From Planktomarina sp. (lineage in GTDB: Bacteria > Pseudomonadota > Alphaproteobacteria > Rhodobacterales > Rhodobacteraceae): a stretch of DNA of 64,000 nucleotides. The notes below the pieces were generated by a model. The model ran no database searches. It saw nothing but the letters and a program-made list of their open reading frames with translations, and was not told the DNA's origin. Of the stretch, positions 16,843-26,502 are shown piece after piece. The stretch spans positions 15,788 through 79,787 of the forward strand of contig JADHLF010000007.1 in assembly GCA_016780825.1 (NCBI GenBank). The letters run 5' to 3'. Positions within the stretch are counted from its first letter, which is position 1. Each line of letters begins with the position of its first letter. The translations under genes and the position numbers were made by a program.

Positions 16843-18519
16843 CTAGAACAAGCCTTCGATTTCGCCCGCATCATTAAGCATGATGGTTTCGGCAGCCGGC
16901 TTGCGCGGCAATCCCGGCATGGTCATGATTTCGCCGCAGACCACAACAACAAAGCCAGCACCCGCAGAGAGGCGCACTTCACGGACCGGCACAGAATGGC
17001 CCACAGGCGCGCCGCGCAGATTGGGATCTGTGCTAAAGCTGTATTGTGTTTTGGCCATGCAGACCGGCAAATGCCCATAGCCCTGCTCTTCCCAATCCTT
17101 CAGCTGATTGCGGATCTTTTGATCCATCAAGGCCTCATCGGCGCGGTAAATCCGCTTACAGATGGTTTGGATCTTTTCAGCCAAGGGCATCTCATCTGCG
17201 TAGATCGGCGCGAAATTGGCCATATCTGCATCGGCAATCTCCGCCACGCGTGTGGCCAAAGCCTCAGCGCCTTTGCCGCCAAATTCCCAATGCTGCGATA
17301 CGATGGCTTCGGAGCCTTGCGCCGCGACAAAGTCTTTCACCGCTTGCACTTCAGCCTCAGTATCCGCAACGAAATGGTTGATAGCGACCACCACAGGCAC
17401 GCCAAAACTCTTCAGATTTTCGATGTGGCGTCCTAAGTTGGGGCAACCGGCTTTCACCGCCTCGACATTCTCGATGCCAAGATCAGCCTTGGCCACGCCG
17501 CCATTCATTTTCATCGCCCGCACCGTGGCCACCAGCACCACAGCCGATGGCGCCAGTCCCGCTTTGCGACACTTGATGTTGAGGAATTTCTCTGCGCCCA
17601 AGTCGGCCCCAAATCCAGCCTCAGTCACCACATAATCGCAAAGTTTCAGCGCGGTTGTGGTGGCGATGACCGAGTTACACCCGTGCGCAATATTGGCAAA
17701 TGGGCCACCATGCACAAAGGCCGGGTTGTTTTCCAACGTCTGCACCAGGTTTGGCTGCATCGCATCTTTCAAAAGGACCGTCATTGCGCCATCTGCCTTG
17801 ATATCACGGGCAAAAACAGGGCTGCGGTCGCGACGATAGGCCACGATCATATCGCCGAGGCGTTTTTGCAAATCGGTCAGATCTTTGGCCAAACATAGAA
17901 TCGCCATGACCTCCGAGGCAACGGTGATGTCAAAACCTGCTTCGCGTGGGAAGCCATTGGACACCCCGCCCAAAGAGGTTGTGATTTGCCGCAGCGCGCG
18001 GTCGTTCATATCGACCACCCGGCGCCACACCACGCGGCGCGTATCGATGTCGAGCTCATTGCCCCAATAGATGTGGTTGTCGATCATCGCAGACAAGAGG
18101 CTGTGTGCCGAGGTAATTGCGTGAAAATCACCCGTGAAATGCAGGTTCATATCTTCCATCGGCACGATTTGCGCATAGCCGCCCCCGGCAGCGCCGCCCT
18201 TCATCCCGAAATTCGGGCCCAAAGAGGCCTCGCGAATACAGACCATTGCCTTCTTTCCGATGCGGTTCAAACCATCACCAAGACCGACGGTGGTTGTGGT
18301 CTTACCCTCACCCGCCGGCGTTGGGTTGATGGCGGTGACCAGGATCAACTTGCCATTTTTGCGGTCTTGAACCGAATTGATAAAAGACTGGCTCACTTTG
18401 GCCTTATCGTGGCCGTAAGGCAGCAGGTCTTTGCTCTCGATTCCAATCTTTGCGCCAATGTCCTGAATCAGGGCTTTGGAAGCACCGCGTGCAATTTCAA
18501 TATCCGATTTATAGCTCAC
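16843..18519 (-). CDS. fhs: Formate-tetrahydrofolate ligase Fhs
   Basis: The protein is 558 residues from a GTG at 18519 with GGAGACTTAAA upstream, matching the normal family length. An upstream in-frame ATG would add 15 residues unlike the family. The P-loop is TPAGEGKTTTTVGLGDGL near residue 60, and EASLGPNFGMKGGAAGGGYA is also diagnostic. It makes 10-formyl-THF from formate, ATP and THF. Next to folD, with an 84-base gap. Confidence 0.96.
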   Translation of the reverse strand: MSYKSDIEIARGASKALIQDIGAKIGIESKDLLPYGHDKAKVSQSFINSVQDRKNGKLILVTAINPTPAGEGKTTTTVGLGDGLNRIGKKAMVCIREASLGPNFGMKGGAAGGGYAQIVPMEDMNLHFTGDFHAITSAHSLLSAMIDNHIYWGNELDIDTRRVVWRRVVDMNDRALRQITTSLGGVSNGFPREAGFDITVASEVMAILCLAKDLTDLQKRLGDMIVAYRRDRSPVFARDIKADGAMTVLLKDAMQPNLVQTLENNPAFVHGGPFANIAHGCNSVIATTTALKLCDYVVTEAGFGADLGAEKFLNIKCRKAGLAPSAVVLVATVRAMKMNGGVAKADLGIENVEAVKAGCPNLGRHIENLKSFGVPVVVAINHFVADTEAEVQAVKDFVAAQGSEAIVSQHWEFGGKGAEALATRVAEIADADMANFAPIYADEMPLAEKIQTICKRIYRADEALMDQKIRNQLKDWEEQGYGHLPVCMAKTQYSFSTDPNLRGAPVGHSVPVREVRLSAGAGFVVVVCGEIMTMPGLPRKPAAETIMLNDAGEIEGLF

Positions 18520-18810
18520 TTTAAGTCTCCAATGTGACCGCTTGATCAAAGTATACCGTTGCATGTACCGACATCTGCGACAAACGAGCAGAGTAAATCC
18601 GACATTTGCACTCGCGTGTGCGGCAACTGATTGAGCGCTATGGGGTTCATTGGAAACTCAGGCTTCAACTTTGAAACTTATTTGCTAACATTATGGGATA
18701 TAGTTGGAGAGGTCATTGCAGCGATTCATTTTCATTTTGCACATCACCATGCTGATCGGTGCCGCATATCTTATTCTTTGGATTACCTAGGCCAAAACAG
18801 CCGCCCAGGC

Positions 18811-19413
18811 CTATAGAAAGCGCATTTGCCCATCCGCCTGCCAGGCCCGTTGCTCAGGGCAATGCAGGCGCAGCACAACGCCCAATGCCAACGCGCCAGG
18901 TCGCTCGACCCAGGCGGTCACACCGCGCTTGCCCTGTGCATGGGCTTTGAAGAATTTTCCTTGCCCGGGCAGGTCCCGCTCAATGGTCATGCCGACCTGA
19001 TGGCAGGGGTAATTTTGCATATCCACCACCACAGTCGTGCCCTGCGGTGCCTGAAGCCGTGACGACGGCGGGATATAGGAAAAGTCTCGGCATCCTGAGA
19101 CCACCATCGTCGCCCCCAGCCATTGGGGATTGAAATGCGCAATCTCCATGTCGCGCGCGATCTGGTCTATGTCTTCTTGGCTGACGATGCTGAGCTGCCG
19201 CACATTGATGATTTGAGTGCCCCGCGGATGTTGTTGCAACACGCGGCTGTCCGAGGCGCGGGTCCGGCCGCGATGCGCCGCACCCACAACCCCATCCCAA
19301 TCCAATTGCAGCTTTTGGCGCGGCTCTGTCTCAATTTCAATGTCGCGCCGATGGGTGACCACGCCCAGCCATGTGATGGTCAGGTGAACATCTGTTGCCC
19401 TCAATGCCGGCAT
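18811..19413 (-). CDS. MOSC domain-containing protein
   Basis: The 200-residue protein matches the MOSC (molybdenum cofactor sulfurase C-terminal) domain throughout. The pattern NVRQLSIVSQEDI, then AHFNPQWLGATMVVSG, and later DMQNYPCHQVG with a conserved Cys, is typical. Members bind or transfer sulfur or reduce N-hydroxylated compounds; no specific activity can be assigned here. It sits between fhs and ftsH and is separated from ftsH by a strong terminator, so it is probably transcribed alone. Confidence 0.85.
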   Translation of the reverse strand: MPALRATDVHLTITWLGVVTHRRDIEIETEPRQKLQLDWDGVVGAAHRGRTRASDSRVLQQHPRGTQIINVRQLSIVSQEDIDQIARDMEIAHFNPQWLGATMVVSGCRDFSYIPPSSRLQAPQGTTVVVDMQNYPCHQVGMTIERDLPGQGKFFKAHAQGKRGVTAWVERPGALALGVVLRLHCPEQRAWQADGQMRFL

Positions 19414-19429
19414 CGCTCCCGCTCCGTAA

Positions 19430-19463
19430 TAAAAGCCCCCGCCTTTGATATAAGGCAGGGGCT
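19430..19463 (-). terminator. Intrinsic terminator of ftsH
   Basis: On the minus strand AGCCCCTGCCTT and AAGGCGGGGGCT form a 12-bp stem (one mismatch) with a 6-base loop, followed by TTTTATTA. It lies eight bases past the ftsH stop codon and before the MOSC gene start at 19413. Confidence 0.85.
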
Positions 19464-19470
19464 CAAAATT

Positions 19471-21390
19471 TTAAACCGTCGGCTCAGGTTCCATCCCGCC
19501 GCCCCGGCTGCTGCTCGGCTTTGGCTTGGTTTTGGGAACCGCCGTCACCGATGGTGTGCCGCCCGAAGTCGCGCTGTCATCCTCATCGCCATCCCGGTCA
19601 AGGCTCTCGCCCTCCATCACCTTTTTGATTTCCGCCCCAGTCAGGGTTTCATATTCCAAAAGGCCCTGCGCCAAATTCTCAAAACGCTCTTTATTGTCGA
19701 CGATGGTCTTCATGGCCAAATCATAACCATTTTGCACAAAGCTGCGCACCTCAGTTTCGATCAATTCCTTGGTTGCCGCAGAAGTCGACAGGCCCGACGT
19801 ACGGCCAGAATACCCCTCCGCCGCTTCGGAATAATCAATATTGCCAACTTTATCCGACATGCCCCAGCGCATCACCATGGCCCGCGCCAGGTTGGAGGCC
19901 TGTTGAATATCGCCTGACGGGCCATTCGACACCTGATCTTCACCATATTTGAAGATCTCAGCTGCCTTGCCCGCCATAATCATCGCCAATTCATCATGGC
20001 ATTCATCACGATGGAAGTTGAGACGATCCATTTCTGGCAGGCTCATCACCATGCCGCCCGCACCGCCACGGGCAATGATTGTGGCTTTATACACCGGTTG
20101 GCACTTTGGCAAAAGCGAGCCGACCAAAGCATGGCCTGCTTCATGATAGGCTGTTTTCTCCAATTGTTCCTTGGTGCGCACCATCGAGCGCCGCTCTGCG
20201 CCCATAAGGATCTTATCCTTGGCTTTCTCAAAATCTTCCATCGTCACCAAACGGCGTCCAATCCGCGCGGCCGCCAGGGCCGATTCATTGACCAAATTGG
20301 CCAAATCCGCACCGGAGAAACCGGGGGTGCCCCGGGCAATGATCCGCAAATCCACATCTGGGCCCGTCGGCAATTTGCGCGCATGCACGCCCAGAATTTT
20401 CTCACGCCCTCTCAGATCCGGACTGGGAACAGTGACCTGCCGATCAAAACGACCCGGGCGCAGCAGCGCGGGATCGAGCACATCTTTGCGGTTTGTCGCC
20501 GCCACGATAATGATGCCCTCATTGGCTTCAAAACCGTCCATCTCAACCAAAAGCTGATTGAGGGTTTGCTCGCGCTCGTCATTGCCGCCACCGTAGCCAG
20601 CACCCCGCGCCCGGCCCACCGCGTCGATCTCATCAATAAACAAAATGCACGGCGCATTTTTCTTCGCCTGCTCAAACATATCGCGCACGCGGCTTGCACC
20701 GACGCCCACAAACATTTCAACAAAATCCGAACCGGAAATCGAGAAGAAGGGCACGCCCGCCTCACCGGCAATGGCCCGCGCCAGCAGGGTCTTGCCCGTG
20801 CCCGGAGCACCTTCCAGCAATGCACCTTTCGGAATTTTACCGCCCAGGCGGCTAAATTTTTGCGGATTCTTCAAAAAATCAACAATTTCTTCCAGCTCTT
20901 CTTTGGCTTCATCAATGCCTGCCACATCGTCAAATGTGACATTGCCTTGCTTTTCCGTCAGCATCTTCGCGCGGCTCTTGCCAAAGCCCATGGCACCGCC
21001 CTTGCCGCCGCCCTGCATCCGGTTCATGAAATAGATCCACACGCCCACAAGGAGCAGGATCGGCAGAAGCGACAAAAGGATTGATTGGAACACCGAGGTT
21101 TCTTGCGACTTGGCGGCAACGCTCACACCTTTTGACACCAACAGATCGCTGACCTGCGCATCACCGGGAACGATCGTGACATATTCCGTGCCATTCGGCC
21201 CAGTGTAAATGACCGTCTCGCCATCCAGCGTGGCGCGGCTGACCTGGCCATTTTGAACCGCCTGAACAAAGTCAGAATAGGTCGTGCTGCGGCTTGAGGC
21301 TGTGCTTGCATCCCCAGAAAACAAACGAAACAGCATCAACAGCAAGATGAACAATACAAACCAAAAGGCGAGGTTGCGTAGATTACCCAA
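19471..21390 (-). CDS. ftsH: ATP-dependent zinc metalloprotease FtsH
   Basis: The protein is 639 residues. An N-terminal membrane helix (residues 5-24) and a second (about 103-122) flank a periplasmic domain. The AAA module has Walker A GAPGTGKTLLARAIAG (about residue 200), ILFIDEIDAVGR (Walker B), and the second-region-of-homology segment RPGRFDRQVTVPSPD. The zinc motif HEAGH occurs at about residue 418. The tail is Pro/Ser/Gly-rich. It degrades membrane and heat-shock proteins. It follows tilS, and a strong terminator ends the transcript. Confidence 0.98.
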   Translation of the reverse strand: MGNLRNLAFWFVLFILLLMLFRLFSGDASTASSRSTTYSDFVQAVQNGQVSRATLDGETVIYTGPNGTEYVTIVPGDAQVSDLLVSKGVSVAAKSQETSVFQSILLSLLPILLLVGVWIYFMNRMQGGGKGGAMGFGKSRAKMLTEKQGNVTFDDVAGIDEAKEELEEIVDFLKNPQKFSRLGGKIPKGALLEGAPGTGKTLLARAIAGEAGVPFFSISGSDFVEMFVGVGASRVRDMFEQAKKNAPCILFIDEIDAVGRARGAGYGGGNDEREQTLNQLLVEMDGFEANEGIIIVAATNRKDVLDPALLRPGRFDRQVTVPSPDLRGREKILGVHARKLPTGPDVDLRIIARGTPGFSGADLANLVNESALAAARIGRRLVTMEDFEKAKDKILMGAERRSMVRTKEQLEKTAYHEAGHALVGSLLPKCQPVYKATIIARGGAGGMVMSLPEMDRLNFHRDECHDELAMIMAGKAAEIFKYGEDQVSNGPSGDIQQASNLARAMVMRWGMSDKVGNIDYSEAAEGYSGRTSGLSTSAATKELIETEVRSFVQNGYDLAMKTIVDNKERFENLAQGLLEYETLTGAEIKKVMEGESLDRDGDEDDSATSGGTPSVTAVPKTKPKPSSSRGGGMEPEPTV

Positions 21391-21486
21391 GAGAAACTCC
21401 TATAAGAACCGCAATGTGTCGACACGAGATAGCGTCGGACTTTGACATAAGATAGACATCACACCGCTTTATTCAACGGGTTACTA

Positions 21487-22707
21487 TCATTCCCAGGGCG
21501 GTGAAACCACCTCAAGCATATCTTTTGGGCCAAATTGCGCCATTGGTGCGGCCAAAAGGGTTTGCCCCTGCCACAGCGCGGGGCTGGCCAAGAGCGCCAA
21601 ACGCGGCCGGCCACTGTCTCGCCAGGCCGGGCATTGCCCGAGACCAGATGGGCCAAGCGCCCGAATTTCATATGATTTTTCAGAACTCACCAGAGAGAGG
21701 CGGCCATCCCAAAGCGCGCCCGCCTGCGCCACCTGCCCCGCAACCGCGGAGAATTCCCGAGAAATCCGCAGCATATTCCCGGGCTGCGGTATTAGGACAC
21801 ATCCGTGCAAGGTCGTGGTTTTTTTTGCGCCCAGAGCCCGCAGCAGCGCGGAATTTCGCGGCCGATAGGGCTGACCGCTGATCCACTTGAGGGCATCTGC
21901 CAGCATGCGCTCGACATATTCGCGCGGCAAAGGGCGCAGGGCCTCCCGATCAAACAGCACATCTGTGAAATCAACTTTCGCCACCTGTGGCCAAAGCCCT
22001 TGCACAGAAAATTCCAGAGCCTCTTGAACATGGCGCATGCGTCTGGCGGTTTTGGCCAGTCGAACGCCGGTCAATCCAAGCGCGTCTAGATCCTTTGCCG
22101 CCTGGCGCATGCGTACACGCATGAAGGCCGGATCCTCATTGCTTGGATCATTGCACCAGCCCTGCCCCTGCGCGCGCAGAAAACTTTGCAAATCCTCCCT
22201 CGAAAAGACGAGCAATGGCCGCCGCCATTCCATATCGCGATCTGTCCAGCGCCCGCGCATCTCACTCAGACCATCAACGCCAGAGCCGCGCGCCAGGCGG
22301 ATCAAGAAGCTTTCCGCCACATCGGTCTGGCTATGTCCCAAACATAGGCAGCGACAGGCCATATCCCTCCCCCAAGCCGCCAGCACGTCATAGCGCGCAC
22401 GGCGCGCGCGGGCCTGAAGATTGGGGCCCGACGGCAGATCGCAGGCCGGCAGAATGCTATGGGCTATGCCCAGATTGGCGCACAGCGCGCGGACCCAATG
22501 CGCCTCTTGCTTTGCCTCAGCCCGCAAGCCGTGATCGACAGTGGCAGCGCGCAACTGCGCCTGAGGCAGGGCGGCCCGCAGAGCCAGCAGCAAGGCCACA
22601 GAATCCGATCCCCCCGATACTGCCACCCCGATCACCGCATCTTTCGACACCGGCGCAAAGACCTCAGCGATATGGGACAGGATGTCCTGTGGTGGCTCAA
22701 GGCTCAT
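21487..22707 (-). CDS. tilS: tRNA(Ile)-lysidine synthetase TilS
   Basis: The protein is 406 residues. The PP-loop motif is GVAVSGGSDSVALLLAL near residue 27, followed by HGLRAEAKQEAHWV and the LGHSQTDVAESFLIRLARGS segment of the N-type ATP pyrophosphatase fold. It makes lysidine in the anticodon of tRNA-Ile(CAU). It overlaps the end of cpoB by four bases (ATGA). The gene order pal-cpoB-tilS-ftsH is conserved in Rhodobacterales. Confidence 0.95.
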   Translation of the reverse strand: MSLEPPQDILSHIAEVFAPVSKDAVIGVAVSGGSDSVALLLALRAALPQAQLRAATVDHGLRAEAKQEAHWVRALCANLGIAHSILPACDLPSGPNLQARARRARYDVLAAWGRDMACRCLCLGHSQTDVAESFLIRLARGSGVDGLSEMRGRWTDRDMEWRRPLLVFSREDLQSFLRAQGQGWCNDPSNEDPAFMRVRMRQAAKDLDALGLTGVRLAKTARRMRHVQEALEFSVQGLWPQVAKVDFTDVLFDREALRPLPREYVERMLADALKWISGQPYRPRNSALLRALGAKKTTTLHGCVLIPQPGNMLRISREFSAVAGQVAQAGALWDGRLSLVSSEKSYEIRALGPSGLGQCPAWRDSGRPRLALLASPALWQGQTLLAAPMAQFGPKDMLEVVSPPWE

Positions 22708-23492
22708 GGGCAGGACAGCTCAGCCTCGGCCAGCTTGGCATCGGATGCAACCTCCGTCTCGGCATAGCGAAATTGAACTTCACTCAGGGTCAAACACCCC
22801 TCCTGCGCATTGCCCATACGGTGAAACGACAAAGCCAGATGATAAAGGGCCGCGGGCGCCACCTCATTGGCTTCATCCATCGAATAGGCCTCCAAATAGG
22901 CCCGCGCCGCCAGACGAAACTCCGCACTGTCCATATAGGCATGTCCCAAAAGCAAATGCGCCCGCTGCGTCAGCGGGCCAATGGGGAAGGCCCTAACAAA
23001 GTCTTCCAATATTTGTGCCGCGCTGCGGGTGTCGCCCGACAGCAGCATATCATTGGCCGCATCAAACTCGGCTTGCTCTGATATCGTAAGTATCTCACCG
23101 GGCAGAACCAAATCCAAACCCGAATTGGTATCAGATCCAAGGGGAAGTGTGGCGCCCAATTGCGTGACCTCACAGCCCGGCTCCATGGCGCAAATACGCG
23201 CTTCAAGCAGGGCAATTGTCTGGGTCGCATCCCTTACAATCGCAGAAATGCGGTAGGCCAGCTCTTCGGTCTGGCCGGTCAAGCGCTGCAGCTCATTTTC
23301 AATGGCCACCGTTCGATCCAACAAGGCGCCATCATTCGCAAAACTGCCCATTTGCGTCGTGGTTAACTCGAGGCGCAGGCGTTTCGTTTCATACAAAAGA
23401 CCGGCAAGATCTTGACGCATATCTGCCAAAGTATCGGCAGAGGCGGGACCCGACAGCCCCGCGATCAAAATCAATGCACGGCCCAGATGCAT
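22704..23492 (-). CDS. cpoB: Tol-Pal coordinator CpoB (YbgF)
   Basis: The protein is 262 residues. A Sec-type signal peptide (MHLGRALILIAGLSGPASA) is followed by a coiled-coil stretch (about residues 25-95). The C-terminal half has TPR-like repeats (FDAANDMLLSGDTRSAAQIL, PLTQRAHLLLGHAYMDS). It acts in the periplasm to coordinate peptidoglycan synthesis with outer-membrane constriction. Its ATG overlaps the pal stop in TGATG, so coupling is likely. Confidence 0.92.
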   Translation of the reverse strand: MHLGRALILIAGLSGPASADTLADMRQDLAGLLYETKRLRLELTTTQMGSFANDGALLDRTVAIENELQRLTGQTEELAYRISAIVRDATQTIALLEARICAMEPGCEVTQLGATLPLGSDTNSGLDLVLPGEILTISEQAEFDAANDMLLSGDTRSAAQILEDFVRAFPIGPLTQRAHLLLGHAYMDSAEFRLAARAYLEAYSMDEANEVAPAALYHLALSFHRMGNAQEGCLTLSEVQFRYAETEVASDAKLAEAELSCP

Positions 23493-24001
23493 CAGCTCAG
23501 GCTTTGAGTCAAAAGGGTGACGGTTCGGCGATTTTTCTCATAGCACCGCTCAGCGCTGCAAATTTCAACAGGCCGCTCTTTGCCATAGCTGCGGGTCTTG
23601 AGCCGCAGGCCTGAAACACCGCGCGCTACAAGATATTCTTGCACCGATTGGGCCCTTCGGAAGCCCAGCGCCAGGTTGTATTCGCGCGTGCCCCGCTCAT
23701 CCGCATGGCCTTCCAGAATGATTACGTAGCCTGGGTTGCTCAGAAGCCATTCGGCTTGGATATCCAAAGCGGCCTTGGCGGCGGTATTCAATGTGAATTC
23801 ATCGACATCAAACAACACCGTATCGCCGACGGAATTTTGGAAATAGGCTTCGGAGGTTGGATCGTTCAAATCTTCAGCGCTGATATCATTGTCGTTCCAG
23901 CCACTCCCGCCCTCAAGCCCTTCCGTGTTGTACCTCCCATTGGTATCGGCGCAGGCCGCCAGGGTCACCAGAGCCGCGAGGGCCAGATAGATCGTTCTCA
24001 T
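23492..24001 (-). CDS. pal: Peptidoglycan-associated lipoprotein Pal
   Basis: The protein is 169 residues. A lipoprotein signal ends in the lipobox LAAC, with Cys17 as the lipidated residue. The OmpA-type peptidoglycan-binding domain covers about residues 60-165 (ILEGHADERGTREYNLALGF, then RAQSVQEYLVARGVS). It anchors the outer membrane to peptidoglycan and works with TolB and CpoB. It lies 45 bases from tolB. Confidence 0.97.
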   Translation of the reverse strand: MRTIYLALAALVTLAACADTNGRYNTEGLEGGSGWNDNDISAEDLNDPTSEAYFQNSVGDTVLFDVDEFTLNTAAKAALDIQAEWLLSNPGYVIILEGHADERGTREYNLALGFRRAQSVQEYLVARGVSGLRLKTRSYGKERPVEICSAERCYEKNRRTVTLLTQSLS

Positions 24002-24046
24002 GTTGGTCTCCTTTCACAGAAACATAGCATCATCAAACCCCCTGCC

Positions 24047-25369
24047 CTAGGGCAGAACAGGGCCCCAAGACGGATCAGACGCAGGGCTGCGCAGGTTCAA
24101 GGCGCGCAGATTCCTGCCAGAAATATCAACCGAATACAGGCTCGGCGCCCCCTTGGGCCCCTGGGTTTCGCGGGTAAACATAATGACCCGCCCATTGGGC
24201 GACCAGCTGGGGCCCTCATCCAAGAATGAGGCCGACAAGAGCCGTTCTTCACTGCCATCGGTGCGCATCACACCGATGCCAAAACGCCCGTTGCTTTGCT
24301 TGGTAAAGGCGATCAAATCGCCACGCGGGCTCCAGACCGGCGTGCCATAGCGCCCATTGCCAAAGGAAATCCGCTTCGGCGTGCCGCCGGTCACGGGCAT
24401 GACATAGAGTTGCTGCGTGCCGCTGCGGTCGCTTTCAAAGACGATAGAGCGCCCATCGGGGCTGAAGCTTGGGGCTGTATCAATAGAGGGGCTAGACGTC
24501 ATCCGTGCGGAACGCGCGCTGGCCAAATCCATCAGATAAATATCGGTGTTGCCACCCTGTTCAAAGGAATACACCATCCGCTTGGCGTCGGGTGAAAACC
24601 GCGGTGAGAAGGCCATTCCATTATCCGGCGTTGGCAGCCGCTTGCGTGCGGCGCTGCTCACGTCCAGCAGATAGATCTGCGGAAAACCCGTCTCCCAGCT
24701 GGTGTAGAGAACCTGCTGGCCATCACTGGAGACACGCGGCGCCAGAACGGTATTCTCATTGCCCGTCAAAAATTGCAAATTTTCGCCGTCATAATCCATG
24801 ATGGCCAAGCGCTTGAGCCGCTGGTCCTTGGGTCCGGACTCAGAAACGAAGACGATCTTGCTGTCAAAATATGGCCCCTCACCGGTGATGCGCGCATAGA
24901 CTTGATCGGCCACTTTATGCGCCATACGGCGCACGGCTTTGGTGCTGCCACTGAGCTGCATGCCACTGCCCAGCTGCACACCGGAATAGATATCGAAAAT
25001 GCGGAACTTAACGGTCAGCCGTCCAAAGCTGGTGGTTTTGACCGCGGCGGTGACCAAAGCCTGCGTGTTGATGGCCCGCCAGTCGGGATAGCGTACAGGC
25101 TCGGCAAAGCTGCTGCGCTGCGCGATAAAACGGCTTGGCGGCACCTCGCGAAACAGACCGCTGCTGGACAAATCGTTGGCCACGATGCGCGACATTTCCG
25201 TCGCAATCGTCACCGCCTCAATATTTTCCGCTTCAAACATCGGAACCGCGAAGGTCAGAGGCTCGATCACCCCATCGGTGATCTCAATGCGCAAAGGTCC
25301 ATTCTGCGCCATGCCCGCACCTGTCCAAAGGCCAAACGCCAAAACACCAAAATAGATCAATCGCTTCAT
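24047..25369 (-). CDS. tolB: Tol-Pal system translocation protein TolB
   Basis: The protein is 440 residues. A signal peptide (MKRLIYFGVLAFGLWTGAGM plus A) is followed by an N-terminal TolB domain (about 25-170). A six-bladed beta-propeller then repeats the SPDG motif (SSDGQQVLYTSW, FSPDAKRMVYSF, FSPDGRSIVFES, WSPRGDLIAFT, WSPNGRVIMFTR). TolB links TolA to Pal in the periplasm. The ATG overlaps the tolA stop (ATGA). Confidence 0.97.
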   Translation of the reverse strand: MKRLIYFGVLAFGLWTGAGMAQNGPLRIEITDGVIEPLTFAVPMFEAENIEAVTIATEMSRIVANDLSSSGLFREVPPSRFIAQRSSFAEPVRYPDWRAINTQALVTAAVKTTSFGRLTVKFRIFDIYSGVQLGSGMQLSGSTKAVRRMAHKVADQVYARITGEGPYFDSKIVFVSESGPKDQRLKRLAIMDYDGENLQFLTGNENTVLAPRVSSDGQQVLYTSWETGFPQIYLLDVSSAARKRLPTPDNGMAFSPRFSPDAKRMVYSFEQGGNTDIYLMDLASARSARMTSSPSIDTAPSFSPDGRSIVFESDRSGTQQLYVMPVTGGTPKRISFGNGRYGTPVWSPRGDLIAFTKQSNGRFGIGVMRTDGSEERLLSASFLDEGPSWSPNGRVIMFTRETQGPKGAPSLYSVDISGRNLRALNLRSPASDPSWGPVLP

Positions 25370-26496
25370 CGCACTCTCATTTTCTCTGGGTTAAATGTTA
25401 ATTCCACACGCCGCCAAGTTGCAAATTGGTCTTTCGGCAGGTCAAATCCCTGTGCGCCGCATCCTTGTATCGCACGCAGTGCGGTTTCAAAAGCCCGCTC
25501 TGCACTGGTGTCATCTCCCCCCTCAAAACCCAGCATCTTGATGCTGTTGGCAATAGGTTTTCCGTCACGCGTCAGCTCCATCTCCACCACCACAATCGTC
25601 GACAAGGCCGCCGATGACAAGGCGCCAAGGTTCCAACACTCGGCAATCGCCAGCTGCATACCACGAATGAATTGTTCTGCCAAAGGTGCCGCTGCGGCCT
25701 CTGGCCCCACCGGGGCTTCATCACCCGCCATCAATGCCGCATTCAGAGCCGCTGTCACCGGATCAATCTCTGACAAATCCGGCTCAACTGCGGCAGGCTC
25801 GGGGACTTGCGCCGCAGGCGGGGCCGGCCGACTGCGCGGACGCACCGACCGCTCTGGCGCATTGGCCGTGACCACAGGGGCCGCAGAGGGTTTTTCCGCC
25901 TCTGTCACAATTTCCGGGGCCGCGGCCTCAGGCGCTTGCGCCTCCTGCGCCTGTGCAACCTCCGCCGGAGCCTCTTGCGGGGCGGCGGCCTCGCGGCTCT
26001 GGGCGCCCAGGTCCATCTCGATATCCGGCGCCGAGATGGCGGCCGGCGCTATCCTCTGCGCCGGGCGCGGCTTTGGCGGCAGGCTGGTTTGCAGCGGCTG
26101 TTGCGCGCTGTCCTCCATGCGCGGGGTCCGCAACTCCACGGGCGGCAGGATCACCACATCTTGCACAGGAGCAACCGCGTCCGGTCGCCGCGACGGTAGG
26201 GCATCACCGGGTGATATTTGGCTCAAACCTTGTGGCACCTGCACCGGGGCCTCATCCACCTGGGGCGTGCTGGGCCCTGCCGCGGCCTCCACAACCGGGA
26301 TCGCCTCGGCACTTGGTATCGCCGTCGAAATCTCCGGGCTGCTGTTGTTGACCATGATGTCAAACACCTCAGAAGAGATCACAGACACATCGGCAACCGA
26401 CAGCTCGGAGGGCTTGCGGGAAAAATCCCCGCTAAACACAAGCCAGCCCACAAACCCGAGATGGAGGGCGAAGGAAATATAGCTGCCCGGCGACAT
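25366..26496 (-). CDS. tolA: TolA-like cell envelope protein
   Basis: The protein is 376 residues. An N-terminal membrane anchor (residues 5-22, ISFALHLGFVGWLVFSGDF) is followed by a long Pro/Ala/Glu-rich periplasmic linker (about 50-255), as expected for TolA. The C-terminal domain (about 280-376) has a conserved Cys pair (AIAECWNLG and AIQGCGAQGFD). It bridges the inner membrane TolQR motor to TolB-Pal. It lies between tolR (6-base gap) and tolB (4-base overlap). The linker is poorly conserved, so the call rests on the ends and position. Confidence 0.9.
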   Translation of the reverse strand: MSPGSYISFALHLGFVGWLVFSGDFSRKPSELSVADVSVISSEVFDIMVNNSSPEISTAIPSAEAIPVVEAAAGPSTPQVDEAPVQVPQGLSQISPGDALPSRRPDAVAPVQDVVILPPVELRTPRMEDSAQQPLQTSLPPKPRPAQRIAPAAISAPDIEMDLGAQSREAAAPQEAPAEVAQAQEAQAPEAAAPEIVTEAEKPSAAPVVTANAPERSVRPRSRPAPPAAQVPEPAAVEPDLSEIDPVTAALNAALMAGDEAPVGPEAAAAPLAEQFIRGMQLAIAECWNLGALSSAALSTIVVVEMELTRDGKPIANSIKMLGFEGGDDTSAERAFETALRAIQGCGAQGFDLPKDQFATWRRVELTFNPEKMRVR

Positions 26497-26502
26497 GAGA
26501 CC

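Noticed and set aside
19996..21084. 362-residue plus-strand ORF
   Set aside because: Antisense of ftsH, which has every family motif on the minus strand.
24773..26482. 569-residue plus-strand ORF rich in Ser and Ala
   Set aside because: Antisense of tolB and tolA. The tolA Pro/Ala-rich linker produces a long open frame on the other strand.
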